This document shows positions 25,639-35,392 of a stretch of 50,875 nucleotides of DNA, one piece after another; position 1 is the stretch's first letter, and each line of letters opens with the position of its first letter. Source of the DNA: Flavobacteriales bacterium. Lineage in GTDB: Bacteria > Bacteroidota > Bacteroidia > Flavobacteriales_D > Parvicellaceae. The notes under the pieces are model-generated. The model was not told where the DNA came from, did not search any database, and saw nothing but the letters and a program-made list of their open reading frames with translations. The DNA lies in assembly GCA_018401455.1 (NCBI GenBank), contig JAGYKU010000015.1:1-50875 (forward strand), read 5' to 3'. The position numbers and the translations under genes were made by a program.

Positions 25639-26460
25639 ATGGATTATTTTAGATACATTTTTTATCTAGGGATTGTATATGTTGTATTTTCTCTAATTTG
25701 GTTCTTTATAGAGCAAGGGCTTAAGTTTTTGCTCAAAGCAGGAAAGCAAGAACAACCTTGGCAAGGGTATTTCCTGAAGATTGTGCAGTATTATTTTATC
25801 GCTTCATTGACGATGATGAAAGCAGCAGAATTTCTTCAAACCAAACCTGAACTTGCTAACAATGCAGTGATGTTGTATTTGTTGGGTGCTGTAATTTTAT
25901 ATCTATACCTTTATGGAAAATACGAACGTTCTAAACAGTTTTCCGGGTTGAAAGTTGCCATTTCTATGATGCGAGGTGGGCAAGCTAAAAAAATAGACAT
26001 CAAACAACAATCTAAATATGTACCTCATATTATTGGATTGACCATTATATTTTATTTAATGGCACTTCAATTTCCTGTTTTGGTAGGCAACAATATCAAC
26101 AATTGGTTTTTGGTCAACATCAATGACTTTTATAATACTTTCCTTATCAAATGGATATTGGGAATTATTGGATTCTTTTTTATGTTAGGGATGATTATCA
26201 AAGGACTTTCTGCAACAGGAGAATTAGTTCAACACGTCATAGGATTGGCTACAGGAAAACCTTATGTAAAAAAAGAACCTAAAAACCCTTTTCAAAATAT
26301 GGGTGGATTTGGAAATATGGGAGGCTTTGGTGGAAATCAAGGAAATCCTTTTCAAAATAACAATACTGCTCAACAAGAACCAGAGGAAGTAGATTTGGAT
26401 GATGAATATGTCGATTTTGAAATCGTAGAGGATGATGAGGAAGAGGATAAAAAAGGTTAA
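25639..26460 (+). CDS. hypothetical membrane protein with acidic tail
   Basis: 273 residues. Membrane helices are visible at about 5-27, 78-94, 131-149 and 170-190, with a shorter hydrophobic segment near 50-60. After the last helix comes a Gly/Phe/Asn-rich stretch (MGGFGNMGGFGGNQGNPFQ) and then a very acidic C-terminus with about 20 Asp/Glu in the last 35 residues. I do not recognise a family. The build suggests an inner-membrane protein with a disordered cytoplasmic tail. It is the first plus-strand gene after the palindromic element, followed after 45 bp by the RNA methyltransferase. Confidence 0.8.
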   Translation: MDYFRYIFYLGIVYVVFSLIWFFIEQGLKFLLKAGKQEQPWQGYFLKIVQYYFIASLTMMKAAEFLQTKPELANNAVMLYLLGAVILYLYLYGKYERSKQFSGLKVAISMMRGGQAKKIDIKQQSKYVPHIIGLTIIFYLMALQFPVLVGNNINNWFLVNINDFYNTFLIKWILGIIGFFFMLGMIIKGLSATGELVQHVIGLATGKPYVKKEPKNPFQNMGGFGNMGGFGGNQGNPFQNNNTAQQEPEEVDLDDEYVDFEIVEDDEEEDKKG

Positions 26461-26505
26461 AATAATTAAAGAAAAATAAAACAACAAAAATTTTAAAAAC
26501 CATAA

Positions 26506-27654
26506 ATGAAATTAATCGCTAGAACATTTGCCGGATTAGAAAACATCTTAGAAACCGAACTCCAAGAACTAGGTGCTAAAGATACTTTAATTCAAAAACG
26601 AGCAGTAGCTTTTGAAGGCGATAAGGAAATGATGTACAAGGTGAATATGTTTTCTAGACTTACACTTGACGTACTCACACCCATAAAGAGTTTTACAGCC
26701 AAAACACCTGAGGAACTTTACACAGAAGTAAGAAAAGTAAACTGGTCCAAATATCTGAATCCGCAAGGGACATTTTCTATTGCTCCCATTATTTATTCTT
26801 CCATTTTCACCCATTCTCAATTTGCAATGCTCAAAACGAAAGATGCTATTGTGGATCAGTTTAGAGAGGCATTTGGTTCAAGACCAGACATAGAAAAATA
26901 CACACCAGATTTAAGAATTGTACTTAAAATAAGTGAGCACAAATGCGAATTACTACTCAACTCAAGTGGCGCACCACTTTTCAAAAGAGGTTATAGAAGT
27001 AGAACTGGTGAGGCTCCTTTGAATGAAATATTAGCTGCTGGAATCATTACACTTACAGGCTGGAACAAAAAAACACCATTTATAGATCCGATGTGCGGTT
27101 CTGGAACAATTCCAATCGAAGCGGCAATGATTGCCAGAAATATTGCTCCTTGTCTTACCGAAAGAGAATACGGCTTTGAAAAGTGGAACGATTTTGACGA
27201 ATCTATTTTCAACAAACTTTATGACGAAGCCAAAGATGCTGTGGTAGAAAGTAGAGTCATCATCAAAGGTTATGACATTGATATGGAGGTTTTGGCTGCT
27301 GCAAGAGGCAATCTCAAGAACTTTCCATTGCTTGGAAATAGCATCACTTTTGAGAAAGAAGATTTTTTCAATTCTCAAAAAACTTTCGAAAAAGGAATTT
27401 TGGTTTTCAATCCACCTTACGATAAAAGAATCAATGTGTATAATGTAAATGATTTTTACGCAAAATTAGGAACCGTTTTGAAACATAGTTTTGAAAATTA
27501 TGACGCTTGGATTTTTTCTGGAAATCTAGATGCATTGAAAAATGTGGGGCTCAAACCAAAAGTAAAAATTCCTTTATTCAATGGTCCAGAAGAATCAAGA
27601 TTGGTGCACTATCCATTGTATTTAGGCACAAAAAGATATGGTGACGTAAATTAG
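26506..27654 (+). CDS. THUMP-domain class I SAM-dependent RNA methyltransferase (RlmL N-terminal-like)
   Basis: 382 residues. Residues ~1-155 carry a ferredoxin-like plus THUMP RNA-binding module (MKLIARTFAGLENILETELQELG; FREAFGSRPDIEKYTPDLRI). The Rossmann methyltransferase domain follows, with a SAM-binding IDPMCGSGTIPIEAAMIA, an acidic residue at GYDIDMEVL, and the N2-guanine catalytic motif NPPY in VFNPPYDKRI. The best match is the RlmL/YpsC/TrmN-like group that methylates 23S rRNA or tRNA guanines at N2. The C-terminal RlmK half of enterobacterial RlmKL is absent, as is usual in Bacteroidota. Confidence 0.93.
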   Translation: MKLIARTFAGLENILETELQELGAKDTLIQKRAVAFEGDKEMMYKVNMFSRLTLDVLTPIKSFTAKTPEELYTEVRKVNWSKYLNPQGTFSIAPIIYSSIFTHSQFAMLKTKDAIVDQFREAFGSRPDIEKYTPDLRIVLKISEHKCELLLNSSGAPLFKRGYRSRTGEAPLNEILAAGIITLTGWNKKTPFIDPMCGSGTIPIEAAMIARNIAPCLTEREYGFEKWNDFDESIFNKLYDEAKDAVVESRVIIKGYDIDMEVLAAARGNLKNFPLLGNSITFEKEDFFNSQKTFEKGILVFNPPYDKRINVYNVNDFYAKLGTVLKHSFENYDAWIFSGNLDALKNVGLKPKVKIPLFNGPEESRLVHYPLYLGTKRYGDVN

Positions 27655-27664
27655 AAATTAAGCG

Positions 27665-29170
27665 ATGAAAGTAAGTTTACTTCTCAAAGACATATTAGGA
27701 AATACCAAAACAAGAATTATGGTTTTGTTCTATGTGAGCATCATCGCAATTACAGGTTTTTTTATTATTTATGGATATTTCGCTCAATTAAAATCCTACG
27801 AAGAAAGTGAATTGAAAAGACTTAAAGGAATTGTTTCATCATTAGCATTACAAACCAATGGAGACGCTCATCTTGAAATTATAGATAAATATCTTTGGAT
27901 GGACGGCATTCAATCTATAGAAGATGACAGTCTTTATAAGTCTATGTTTTTGCCATTGTCAAAAGCACATCAAATAAACAATCTTACTTCCCACATTTAT
28001 ACTATGTTTTATGATGATGAGGAAAAAGTTTTCCTTTACATTATCAATTCGGATTCTACTCCAACCTTTAGACATAAATACGAAATGTATCCAGATAGTT
28101 TGTTAGCAAAAATGCACGAAGGTGGTGTTTTGACAAGGTATCAAACAGAAAGTGGTGAATGGCTTTCTGCTTTTCATCCATTTTTCGATAGTGGAGGAAA
28201 TTTGGCAGGACTCATTCAAGCAGATATAGAGTTTGGACAATTTAGAACCTTAGCAAGAGAACGCTATACGCAACAATCTCTAATTTCGTTGGGAGTAATG
28301 ATACTTTTGACATTGATACTCATTCCTTATGTGAGGCGCATTTTGAAAGAAGATGAAAAAATCAAAGTTGAATTATTCGAACAAAAAGAATTGATTGAAG
28401 AGCGCAATAAAAACCTTAACGAAAGCATCGATTATGCGAGAAATATTCAAGAATCTTTATTGCAAGAAAGTTCACTACTCAATGAGTTAATACCAAATTC
28501 CTTTATTTACTATCAACCCAAAGAAATCGTAAGTGGTGATTTTTATTGGTTTAAGAAGTGTGAGAAAGACATCGTTTATATTGCAGTAGCCGATTGTACA
28601 GGTCACGGAGTTCCTGGTGCATTGATGAGCATTAAAGGAATGACAGAATTGGATCGTATTATCAACAAAAATTACTGTGGTGCACCTTCTGAAATTATGG
28701 ATGAAATAGACACTTCTGTTGTCGCTTCATTGTCTGAAAAAACCTACGCTACAGCCTCTCAAGACGGAATGAACATTGGAATTTGTAAAATTGATGTAGC
28801 GCAGCAAAAACTCATCTTTTCGGGAGCATTGTTCAATTTACTAAAAATAAATAATGAAGAAATTACCGAAATAAAAGGTTCAAAAAGACCGATTGGTGGA
28901 GGCGCTTCCTACAAAGGTTTGAGTTTTGAAAACATTGAAATTGAAATTAATAAGGGTGATCACTTCTTCTTATGCACAGATGGATATAGTAATCAATTTG
29001 GAGGTAAAAGCAACAAAAAATATATGAACAAAAACTTCAAAAAATTACTTGCTTCCACAGTTCACCTTGATGATAAAGAAAAAATAACTACTTTAGAAAA
29101 AGAATTCAACGAATGGAAAAGTTCAGTAGAGCAAATTGATGACGTATTGGTATTGGGAATTCGTTTTTAA
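27665..29170 (+). CDS. membrane sensor with SpoIIE/PP2C serine phosphatase domain
   Basis: 501 residues. Two membrane helices (about 18-38 and 204-222) flank a ~165-residue extracytoplasmic sensor domain, perhaps Cache-like. A short coiled region (VELFEQKELIEERNKNLNESIDYARNIQ) leads to the phosphatase, ~270-501, with SGDFYWF, VADCTGHGVPGALMS, DGMNIGICK and LCTDGYSNQFGG, the usual metal-binding aspartates. It is the second such phosphatase in the window (the other starts at 14068), and the catalytic halves are similar. No siaB or siaC gene is adjacent, so it may act on the products of the first locus or others elsewhere. Confidence 0.92.
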   Translation: MKVSLLLKDILGNTKTRIMVLFYVSIIAITGFFIIYGYFAQLKSYEESELKRLKGIVSSLALQTNGDAHLEIIDKYLWMDGIQSIEDDSLYKSMFLPLSKAHQINNLTSHIYTMFYDDEEKVFLYIINSDSTPTFRHKYEMYPDSLLAKMHEGGVLTRYQTESGEWLSAFHPFFDSGGNLAGLIQADIEFGQFRTLARERYTQQSLISLGVMILLTLILIPYVRRILKEDEKIKVELFEQKELIEERNKNLNESIDYARNIQESLLQESSLLNELIPNSFIYYQPKEIVSGDFYWFKKCEKDIVYIAVADCTGHGVPGALMSIKGMTELDRIINKNYCGAPSEIMDEIDTSVVASLSEKTYATASQDGMNIGICKIDVAQQKLIFSGALFNLLKINNEEITEIKGSKRPIGGGASYKGLSFENIEIEINKGDHFFLCTDGYSNQFGGKSNKKYMNKNFKKLLASTVHLDDKEKITTLEKEFNEWKSSVEQIDDVLVLGIRF

Positions 29171-29185
29171 AAAAAATATTTAATT

Positions 29186-30442
29186 ATGATAGATACTATT
29201 TTACTAAACATTGCTGAGCCTTTAATCAAAGACGACACTGTCTTGTTTGGACTTTTTGCAATTATTTTGGGCGTTATTTTTTATACTTCTTCTTTGCCCA
29301 AACTTAAGAAGTTCTACACTTTTGTTCCTGCACTTTTGTTATGCTATTTAATTCCAGCAATTTTCAGACATTTCAATGTAATCTCTGAAGATTATTCATC
29401 AATAGATGAAATGGCTACAAGTTATTTACTCCCTGGTGCATTGGTTTTGATGACATTGGGAATCGATTTTCAAGGACTTAAAAAATTAGGTTGGAGAGCA
29501 CTTGCAATGTTTTTTACAGGAACCGCTGGCATTATCATAGGAGGCCCAATTGCCATTATCATTATGTCTTTGTTTTCTCCTGAAACGGTAGGCGGAGTTG
29601 GAGATGAAGCCACTTGGAGAGGTTTGAGCACATTGGCAGGAAGTTGGATTGGTGGAAGTGCCAACCAAACTGCTATGTTAGAAACCTACAACTATAGTAA
29701 TAGTTTGTATGGCAGAATGTTAACTGTGGATATTATTGTTGCAGGTCTATGGATGGCGGTTTTGTTGTTTTGCGCTGGGAATCACACCAAAATAGACAAA
29801 TGGCTCAAAGCAGATACAAGTGGTGTGGAAGAGTTGAAAAATAGAATGCGCGACTATCAGTCTAATACCAATAAAATTGCAAGCTCTACAGATTTGATGG
29901 TGATTCTAGCCATTGCTTTTGGAGCGGTGGGAATTTCGCATTTTTTTGGAGGTTATATTTCTGAGTTTCTTACCAAAAACTTAGGCAAAGAAAACCCATT
30001 TGCATCAGGGTTTTTATGGCTTGTGGTATTGGCAACAACAATTGGTTTAGGATTATCATTTACAAAACTGAGAACTTACGAAGGAGCAGGTGCTTCGAAA
30101 ATCGGTTCTGTGTTTATTTATATTTTGGTGCTTACCATTGGAATGAAAATGGATTTAACAGAAGCGTTTAAAGAACCAGGTCTAATCATTGTAGGAATTA
30201 TTTGGATGCTCATTCACGTCACTTTGATGGTGATAGTTGCCAAGATTATTAAAGCGCCTTTCTTTTTTATTGCAGTAGGTTCTAAAGCCAATGTAGGAGG
30301 AGCCGCTTCTGCACCAGTGGTTGCATCAGCATTCGACCCTTCCTTAGCGTCTGTAGGAGCATTACTAGCAATATTGGGATATGCAGTTGGAACTTATGGC
30401 GCAATTGCTTGCGCTGAAATGATGCATCTTGTAGCACCATAA
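29186..30442 (+). CDS. DUF819 family membrane protein
   Basis: 418 residues with about ten hydrophobic helices. The family hallmarks are LLPGALVLMTLGIDFQGL, the Gly/Ser-rich SWIGGSANQTAML and the C-terminal GSKANVGGAASAPVVASAF. DUF819 proteins are predicted inner-membrane transporters with two inverted halves, and the two Gly/Ala-rich motifs would be the re-entrant segments. The substrate is unknown. It starts 15 bp after the phosphatase gene and is followed after 14 bp by the DUF1573/OmpA-like gene, so co-transcription is likely. Confidence 0.9.
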   Translation: MIDTILLNIAEPLIKDDTVLFGLFAIILGVIFYTSSLPKLKKFYTFVPALLLCYLIPAIFRHFNVISEDYSSIDEMATSYLLPGALVLMTLGIDFQGLKKLGWRALAMFFTGTAGIIIGGPIAIIIMSLFSPETVGGVGDEATWRGLSTLAGSWIGGSANQTAMLETYNYSNSLYGRMLTVDIIVAGLWMAVLLFCAGNHTKIDKWLKADTSGVEELKNRMRDYQSNTNKIASSTDLMVILAIAFGAVGISHFFGGYISEFLTKNLGKENPFASGFLWLVVLATTIGLGLSFTKLRTYEGAGASKIGSVFIYILVLTIGMKMDLTEAFKEPGLIIVGIIWMLIHVTLMVIVAKIIKAPFFFIAVGSKANVGGAASAPVVASAFDPSLASVGALLAILGYAVGTYGAIACAEMMHLVAP

Positions 30443-30456
30443 CAATCAATTTGTAA

Positions 30457-32025
30457 ATGAAAATACCCTTAATCGTCATAGTACATTTTTTATCATTTAT
30501 TGGTTTTTCTCAATCCTTGAAGATTGACAAAATCATTTATGATTTCGGGGTGCTAAAATCTTGGGAAGGCATAGTGACGACAGATTTTTTAGTCACCAAC
30601 GAAAGTCAGAAAACATTTACTTACAAAAATGTTATTTCCTCTTGTGGTTGTGCTATTATTGACGTTTCAAAAGATACAATTTTACCAAATGAAAGCGTTT
30701 GGATATCTGCAATTATGGATCCTTCTAAAGATTCGGGAATGGTAAAAAAATCACTTTCTATTCATTTCGAAGATTTAGAAATGAAGAAAACGTCTTTTCA
30801 TATCAATCTTGTTGCCAATGTTTTGAATGAAAGTGAATTTGAAAAATATCAAAAAGAGCAAACACAAAAAGAACAAAAAATAAAGTACTTCTACCAGCAA
30901 AAAAGCGATATTGAGAAGTTTGATGAAAATAATCAAGATTTTAAATCATTTATTGCCAAGGCTAAAAGTGAAGTTTTGTTCAATCAATATGTTAAAGTAC
31001 TAATTACACTTTATGCCGAATCAGACAATTACGCTTTCGAAAAGACATTGAAAAGCATAAGGAAGTCAATTTTGAAAAACTTAAAAAAAGAAGGCATCAA
31101 CGAAGAGAAAGTAATTTTTGCGAATCCAATGGCTGAATGGTCTTCGGAGCGTAACTATATTCAACTTTCTATTTTGGAAAACAAAAGAGAAGAAAAAGAA
31201 TTTGTAAATCACGAAACTTCAAATACTTCGGAAGTGCGTCAATACAAAAAATTAAAATTCCCTATTTATTTTCAGTTTTTTAAAGGAGGAATCAATGACA
31301 TTGACACTACCGAAACTACATTCAATGAATACATCGAAGAAATGACTTCTTTGTTAGAAAACATAGATGAAAAAGTACATTTAGTCTTTTATAGCAGTGC
31401 TTCAAAAGCACCAAACAATAGTGGTTATACACCCTATCAAATGGCAAAACTGAGAGGTGAACGTACAAAAAAAACATTTTTAAGACAAGCCTCAAAACAT
31501 CAATTAGACACTTCTAAAATTAAGATTTCAGTAATACCAATTGTTTCAGGACCTGAATTTTCAACCAGACATTATTTAGTGGATTATTATTATAATTTTC
31601 AGTATATCAAAATAGTAGCAGTTGATGTCAATTATGTTCGTGATGAAAATAAATTCGCTACGGTTTTCCTCCAGTTTTTCAACAGTGGAAAAACTTTTAC
31701 AGATCCAAATTCACAACCATTTAAAGATTTGGTAAACAAAATTATTGAGCAATATGAAACAAAAGGCTTTGCCGTTTTCATTTTAGAATCCTCTTCTAGC
31801 AATGTTCCAACTTATGAATATAGAAGTTGTGAGGTGTTAGCTTACAATAGAATCAGTGATTTTAAAAAAATTCTAACCAAAGCAATATACCAAGAAGGTT
31901 TAGACATCAGGAAACTCATTTTTTCTGAAGAAAGAGCATTAGTTCAAGGCCCTGAATATAATTCTGACTTATCATCAAGTGTATATGAGCCCTATCAGTA
32001 TATCAAGGCTTTTTTGGAAGAATGA
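30457..32025 (+). CDS. secreted DUF1573 protein with two degenerate OmpA-like domains
   Basis: 522 residues. A signal peptide (to about residue 19, ending GFSQS) is followed by a DUF1573 Ig-like domain (~20-130) with the typical VISSCGCAI. A charged, probably coiled region runs ~130-260. The C-terminal half shows an internal duplication. FFKGGINDIDTTETTFNEYIE and later PIVSGPEFS in the first copy answer FFNSGKTFTDPNSQPFKDLV and ALVQGPEYN in the second. Their layout (strand, helix, strand, Arg-rich helix) resembles OmpA-like peptidoglycan-binding domains, but key residues are not conserved, so this is inference. Probably periplasmic. Confidence 0.8.
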   Translation: MKIPLIVIVHFLSFIGFSQSLKIDKIIYDFGVLKSWEGIVTTDFLVTNESQKTFTYKNVISSCGCAIIDVSKDTILPNESVWISAIMDPSKDSGMVKKSLSIHFEDLEMKKTSFHINLVANVLNESEFEKYQKEQTQKEQKIKYFYQQKSDIEKFDENNQDFKSFIAKAKSEVLFNQYVKVLITLYAESDNYAFEKTLKSIRKSILKNLKKEGINEEKVIFANPMAEWSSERNYIQLSILENKREEKEFVNHETSNTSEVRQYKKLKFPIYFQFFKGGINDIDTTETTFNEYIEEMTSLLENIDEKVHLVFYSSASKAPNNSGYTPYQMAKLRGERTKKTFLRQASKHQLDTSKIKISVIPIVSGPEFSTRHYLVDYYYNFQYIKIVAVDVNYVRDENKFATVFLQFFNSGKTFTDPNSQPFKDLVNKIIEQYETKGFAVFILESSSSNVPTYEYRSCEVLAYNRISDFKKILTKAIYQEGLDIRKLIFSEERALVQGPEYNSDLSSSVYEPYQYIKAFLEE

Positions 32026-32042
32026 CTCAAAAAGAAATTCGT

Positions 32043-32072
32043 TTTGTTTTTAAACTTTTTTATTTAATTTTG
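32043..32072 (+). promoter_or_regulatory. promoter of the 460-residue secreted protein gene
   Basis: TTTG at 32043-32046, 18 nt spacer, TAATTTTG at 32065-32072, and the ATG 28 nt later. Both boxes match the Bacteroidota consensus. Confidence 0.55.
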
Positions 32073-32100
32073 AATACTATTAATTATTAATCATAAAATC

Positions 32101-33483
32101 ATGAAATTAATTATCTCGCTAAAGTTATCCTTAATACTACTTTTATTTTATTCTTCATCTTTCTCTCAAAGCAATCCTCCATTACCTTCTGTAGATAAAG
32201 TTTTTGATGATATCAAGAAGAATGAATTTGTATATAAATCTCTAAAAAATGATTATCACATAGCAGACCCTAAAGCATGTAAATTTATCAAAGGATTACA
32301 AAGTTATGACGGCACTCAATCTGAAGCATATTGGGGTACATATAAATCTCAACACGCTGATTACAGATGGCCAGACGATAGAGCTGCCGTTTACTTTACT
32401 GTTATAACTCCCAAAAGTACAGAAGGAGTCTCTTACGTTATTCCACTTCTTGTTGAATACTCCAGAGTTAAAAATGATATTATTACAAATGAATGGACTT
32501 ATTATTGGTGGATGTTTAAAGCCCCAATAAGTACTTCAGGTAAGCCCAAACAAAATGAATTAAGAGATACGCTTATAAATGCTTTAAGCAAAATTGAACA
32601 CCATTTTATTCCAGAAGAAGGTTATGGATATCCAAGTAAAATGGATAGATTCATTAGAATTGAATCCATAGTGGATGCCCCAACTCAAGATGTTACAAAA
32701 TCTGACTCATACAGAGAATGGATGACTAGATATTACATTATAAAAGGTGATCATATTGTAACTGAAGAAGATTCCGACAATATGTTAGGTTATGATGGAG
32801 TTAAAGAACATTACAAAAATGCTGAATTTCAGATTGCTGTAACTTTTGAAAGAGATAAAAAGATAGACAATCAAAAAGCTACAGATTGGAAATTTCATGA
32901 GTATGTTATTTATGAATCAAAATTCTTAAATAAAGGTGATTTGGTTGAAGACACTAACTTTTATGCTACACTTCATAGATATGGTTTTGAAAAGATTTAT
33001 CAAAAAGAGCCTTCAAAAGTAGAAAGAGACTATTTCACAACTGCTTCAATCGATGAATTCGAAAAAGATGTGCAAAAAGCCATCGAAGATATTTTTCTGG
33101 ATAAACCTAACGCAGAAGATAACTTTTTACAATTTTGCAAAGATGAAATAGTTAGAGATAATTGGGTTATTGCTATAAATGAAATGAAAAGAAAAATGGT
33201 TAAGTTTGAAGAGGTTAAATTATACACTCAAGATATTTACAACTATGCAAGAGGAAGAGATGAACATGCAGACATAAGTATTTCTATATATTATTCTAGA
33301 GTCTTGGCAAAAAAACAAATCGTTAAAAGTGTTTATAAATCCTCTGGAATGTCTAAAGACATATATGCAAAAGGTGGTTGGTTACAAAAATCATCTATTG
33401 GCGGCATGTATGAGTTAATTGAAATTGGCAATAAACTTAAAATAGCTACTTTTCCACCTAAAGAGAATAGCATTAAATTTTAA
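32101..33483 (+). CDS. hypothetical secreted protein
   Basis: 460 residues with a clear signal peptide (LSLILLLFYSSSFSQ). The mature part is aromatic-rich and charged, with no motif that I recognise and no T9SS domain or lipobox. Notable segments are WTYYWWMFKAPIS near residue 126, HFIPEEGYGYPSKMDRFIRIES near 165 and a helical DEFEKDVQKAIEDIF near 318. It has its own promoter. Its stop overlaps the stop of the convergent TonB receptor gene by 11 bp. It is likely periplasmic or secreted, role unknown. Confidence 0.85.
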   Translation: MKLIISLKLSLILLLFYSSSFSQSNPPLPSVDKVFDDIKKNEFVYKSLKNDYHIADPKACKFIKGLQSYDGTQSEAYWGTYKSQHADYRWPDDRAAVYFTVITPKSTEGVSYVIPLLVEYSRVKNDIITNEWTYYWWMFKAPISTSGKPKQNELRDTLINALSKIEHHFIPEEGYGYPSKMDRFIRIESIVDAPTQDVTKSDSYREWMTRYYIIKGDHIVTEEDSDNMLGYDGVKEHYKNAEFQIAVTFERDKKIDNQKATDWKFHEYVIYESKFLNKGDLVEDTNFYATLHRYGFEKIYQKEPSKVERDYFTTASIDEFEKDVQKAIEDIFLDKPNAEDNFLQFCKDEIVRDNWVIAINEMKRKMVKFEEVKLYTQDIYNYARGRDEHADISISIYYSRVLAKKQIVKSVYKSSGMSKDIYAKGGWLQKSSIGGMYELIEIGNKLKIATFPPKENSIKF

Positions 33484-35392
33484 ACACAAACCCAAAAGAA
33501 ACATATCTTCCTGGTAAAGGTTGATTGGCGACAGTTTGATAGGTTTCGTTGAAAATATTCTGAATTCCTAATTTCATTTCAACGCCATTAGCAACTTTAT
33601 CTATACTATTTCTTTTGTAAGGCACTTCTTTAAAAATGTATTTGATTTCCAAATGTGCAGGAAAACTGAAGGGCAAATAAGTAGTGTTTCCAGCATCAAG
33701 AAAAAGTTTACTGGTGTAATGTTGTGTGTATCTTAATGACCAATTGGCTCTGTAATACATAACATCAAAATTCGCAACATGACGAGGGGAATAAATCAAA
33801 TCTTTTCCAACAGTGGCATCATTCTGTAGGTGACTTTCCAAAGATTTTACTTCAATATATTGGTAATTTGTAACAGCGATTAAATGATGCTTTTGATTTT
33901 TAAACAACATGAATTTCAACAACACATTCAGCCCATTTTTACTTACATTCTTCACATTTTGTGAACGCCAAAGCCCATCTTCAGAAGGTAGCCATTGAAT
34001 CCAGTTGTTTACTCTACTTTGAAAATACGAAACAGAATAAATCATATCTTTAAAAACTAATTGATAATCGTTTTTAAAACCTCCTTCAAATTGAACAGCA
34101 ACTTCTGGTAATAAGTTTTCATTTCCTCCATTTACCCAATACAAATCATTTAAAGTAGGCTGATGTCTATTGATGCCACCATTTAGAAAAAAACTATGAT
34201 TTTTGAAAAAATTCCAATCCATTCCCAAAGTTGGAATCCAATTGTGGGTTTCAAAATCTATAACTTCGTCTCGCAATGAAGCCAAAAAATTAAAATCTTT
34301 TACTTGTTTTCTGATATCTAGATAAGCAGAAGTTCTATTTTGCATTTTAATACCATCAAAACCATTTGAATTTGCTGTAAATTGATAAGTTATTAATTGA
34401 GTTCTTAACTCTAGGTGTTTTTTCAAATGCCATAAAGTGTGATATTGCAAACTCATGGTTTCGGTTTCAAATGCAGTTTTAATTTTTGAGGTTTTGTTTT
34501 CAAAAATCAATTTATCATAGATATATCCAGCTCGAATTTGATGATCAATTTTAATTTTATTTTCTTGTTGTATATTCCATTCCAAAGCACTTTTAAAACT
34601 ATTGTCCAATTGACTTTGTTCTTGGGGATTCACGCCAATTGCAACAGGAATTTCTCGATCTGCATGAATATAATTGGCTCTCAGCATCACCTTATGAATA
34701 CCTTTTGAGAATCCAAATTGCTGTTGAATTCCGCTCAAATTCGTTTTGGCATTTTCCCTTTTTACAATTGGTTTTCCTTGCTTACCATAATCTTGGTATT
34801 CAAAATTATTGTCCGCAACTTGTCTCAAAAGTGTAGTTTTAGCAAAGAATTTTTTTGTTCCAATTGAATAATCCAAAACAGTATTGTCTATTCCAAAACT
34901 TCCCCATTCTTTTTGAATTTTTACACTTTGATGTTTGTGAAAATGATTATTGTTGTTTTTTAATGTCAAACTTCCTCCAATTCCTCCATTCCCATCAAAA
35001 GATGCTGTAACTCCCGGATTTATTTGAATTTCGTCTGAAAAAGCAACGGGAATCAACGATAAATCACTTTGTCCAAGTGTGGGAGAATTAACAGAAATTC
35101 CATTCCAAAAAACTTGTGTATGATTGGCGCCTCCTCCTCGAATAGAAAGTGTCGCAATTCCTCCCATTCCGTATGTTTTTACAAATGTAGGAGTTTGCTC
35201 TTGTAACAACTGTCCTAAATCTTTTCCTTTTAGAGGTTGTGTAGGTACTTTTTGTATAGTAATCACACTAAATGCTTGAGAGGAAGATTGAATGTCAACC
35301 TGTTTTACAAATTCTTTAAGCGTATCATTTTGTTGCGAAAGTACTTGTTTTGCAAAGAAAATCAGAATCAATATCAATAAAACTCGAATCAA
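33473..35392 (-). CDS. btuB: TonB-dependent outer membrane receptor, BtuB-like
   Basis: 639 residues. A signal peptide (MIRVLLILILIFFAKQVLSQQ) precedes a plug domain (~40-150: QLLQEQTPTFVKTYGMGGIATLSIRGGGANHTQVFWNGISVNSP, then GGIGGSLTLKN) and a ~480-residue 22-strand barrel ending in a terminal Phe-Lys-Ile strand. It has no carboxypeptidase-like N-terminal extension. Size and sequence fit BtuB-type cobalamin receptors. The assignment is supported by the cobalamin riboswitch at the head of this operon. It overlaps the preceding surface-protein gene by 4 bp. The TonB/ExbBD and BtuFCD partners are not in the window. Confidence 0.88.
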   Translation of the reverse strand: MIRVLLILILIFFAKQVLSQQNDTLKEFVKQVDIQSSSQAFSVITIQKVPTQPLKGKDLGQLLQEQTPTFVKTYGMGGIATLSIRGGGANHTQVFWNGISVNSPTLGQSDLSLIPVAFSDEIQINPGVTASFDGNGGIGGSLTLKNNNNHFHKHQSVKIQKEWGSFGIDNTVLDYSIGTKKFFAKTTLLRQVADNNFEYQDYGKQGKPIVKRENAKTNLSGIQQQFGFSKGIHKVMLRANYIHADREIPVAIGVNPQEQSQLDNSFKSALEWNIQQENKIKIDHQIRAGYIYDKLIFENKTSKIKTAFETETMSLQYHTLWHLKKHLELRTQLITYQFTANSNGFDGIKMQNRTSAYLDIRKQVKDFNFLASLRDEVIDFETHNWIPTLGMDWNFFKNHSFFLNGGINRHQPTLNDLYWVNGGNENLLPEVAVQFEGGFKNDYQLVFKDMIYSVSYFQSRVNNWIQWLPSEDGLWRSQNVKNVSKNGLNVLLKFMLFKNQKHHLIAVTNYQYIEVKSLESHLQNDATVGKDLIYSPRHVANFDVMYYRANWSLRYTQHYTSKLFLDAGNTTYLPFSFPAHLEIKYIFKEVPYKRNSIDKVANGVEMKLGIQNIFNETYQTVANQPLPGRYVSFGFVFKI

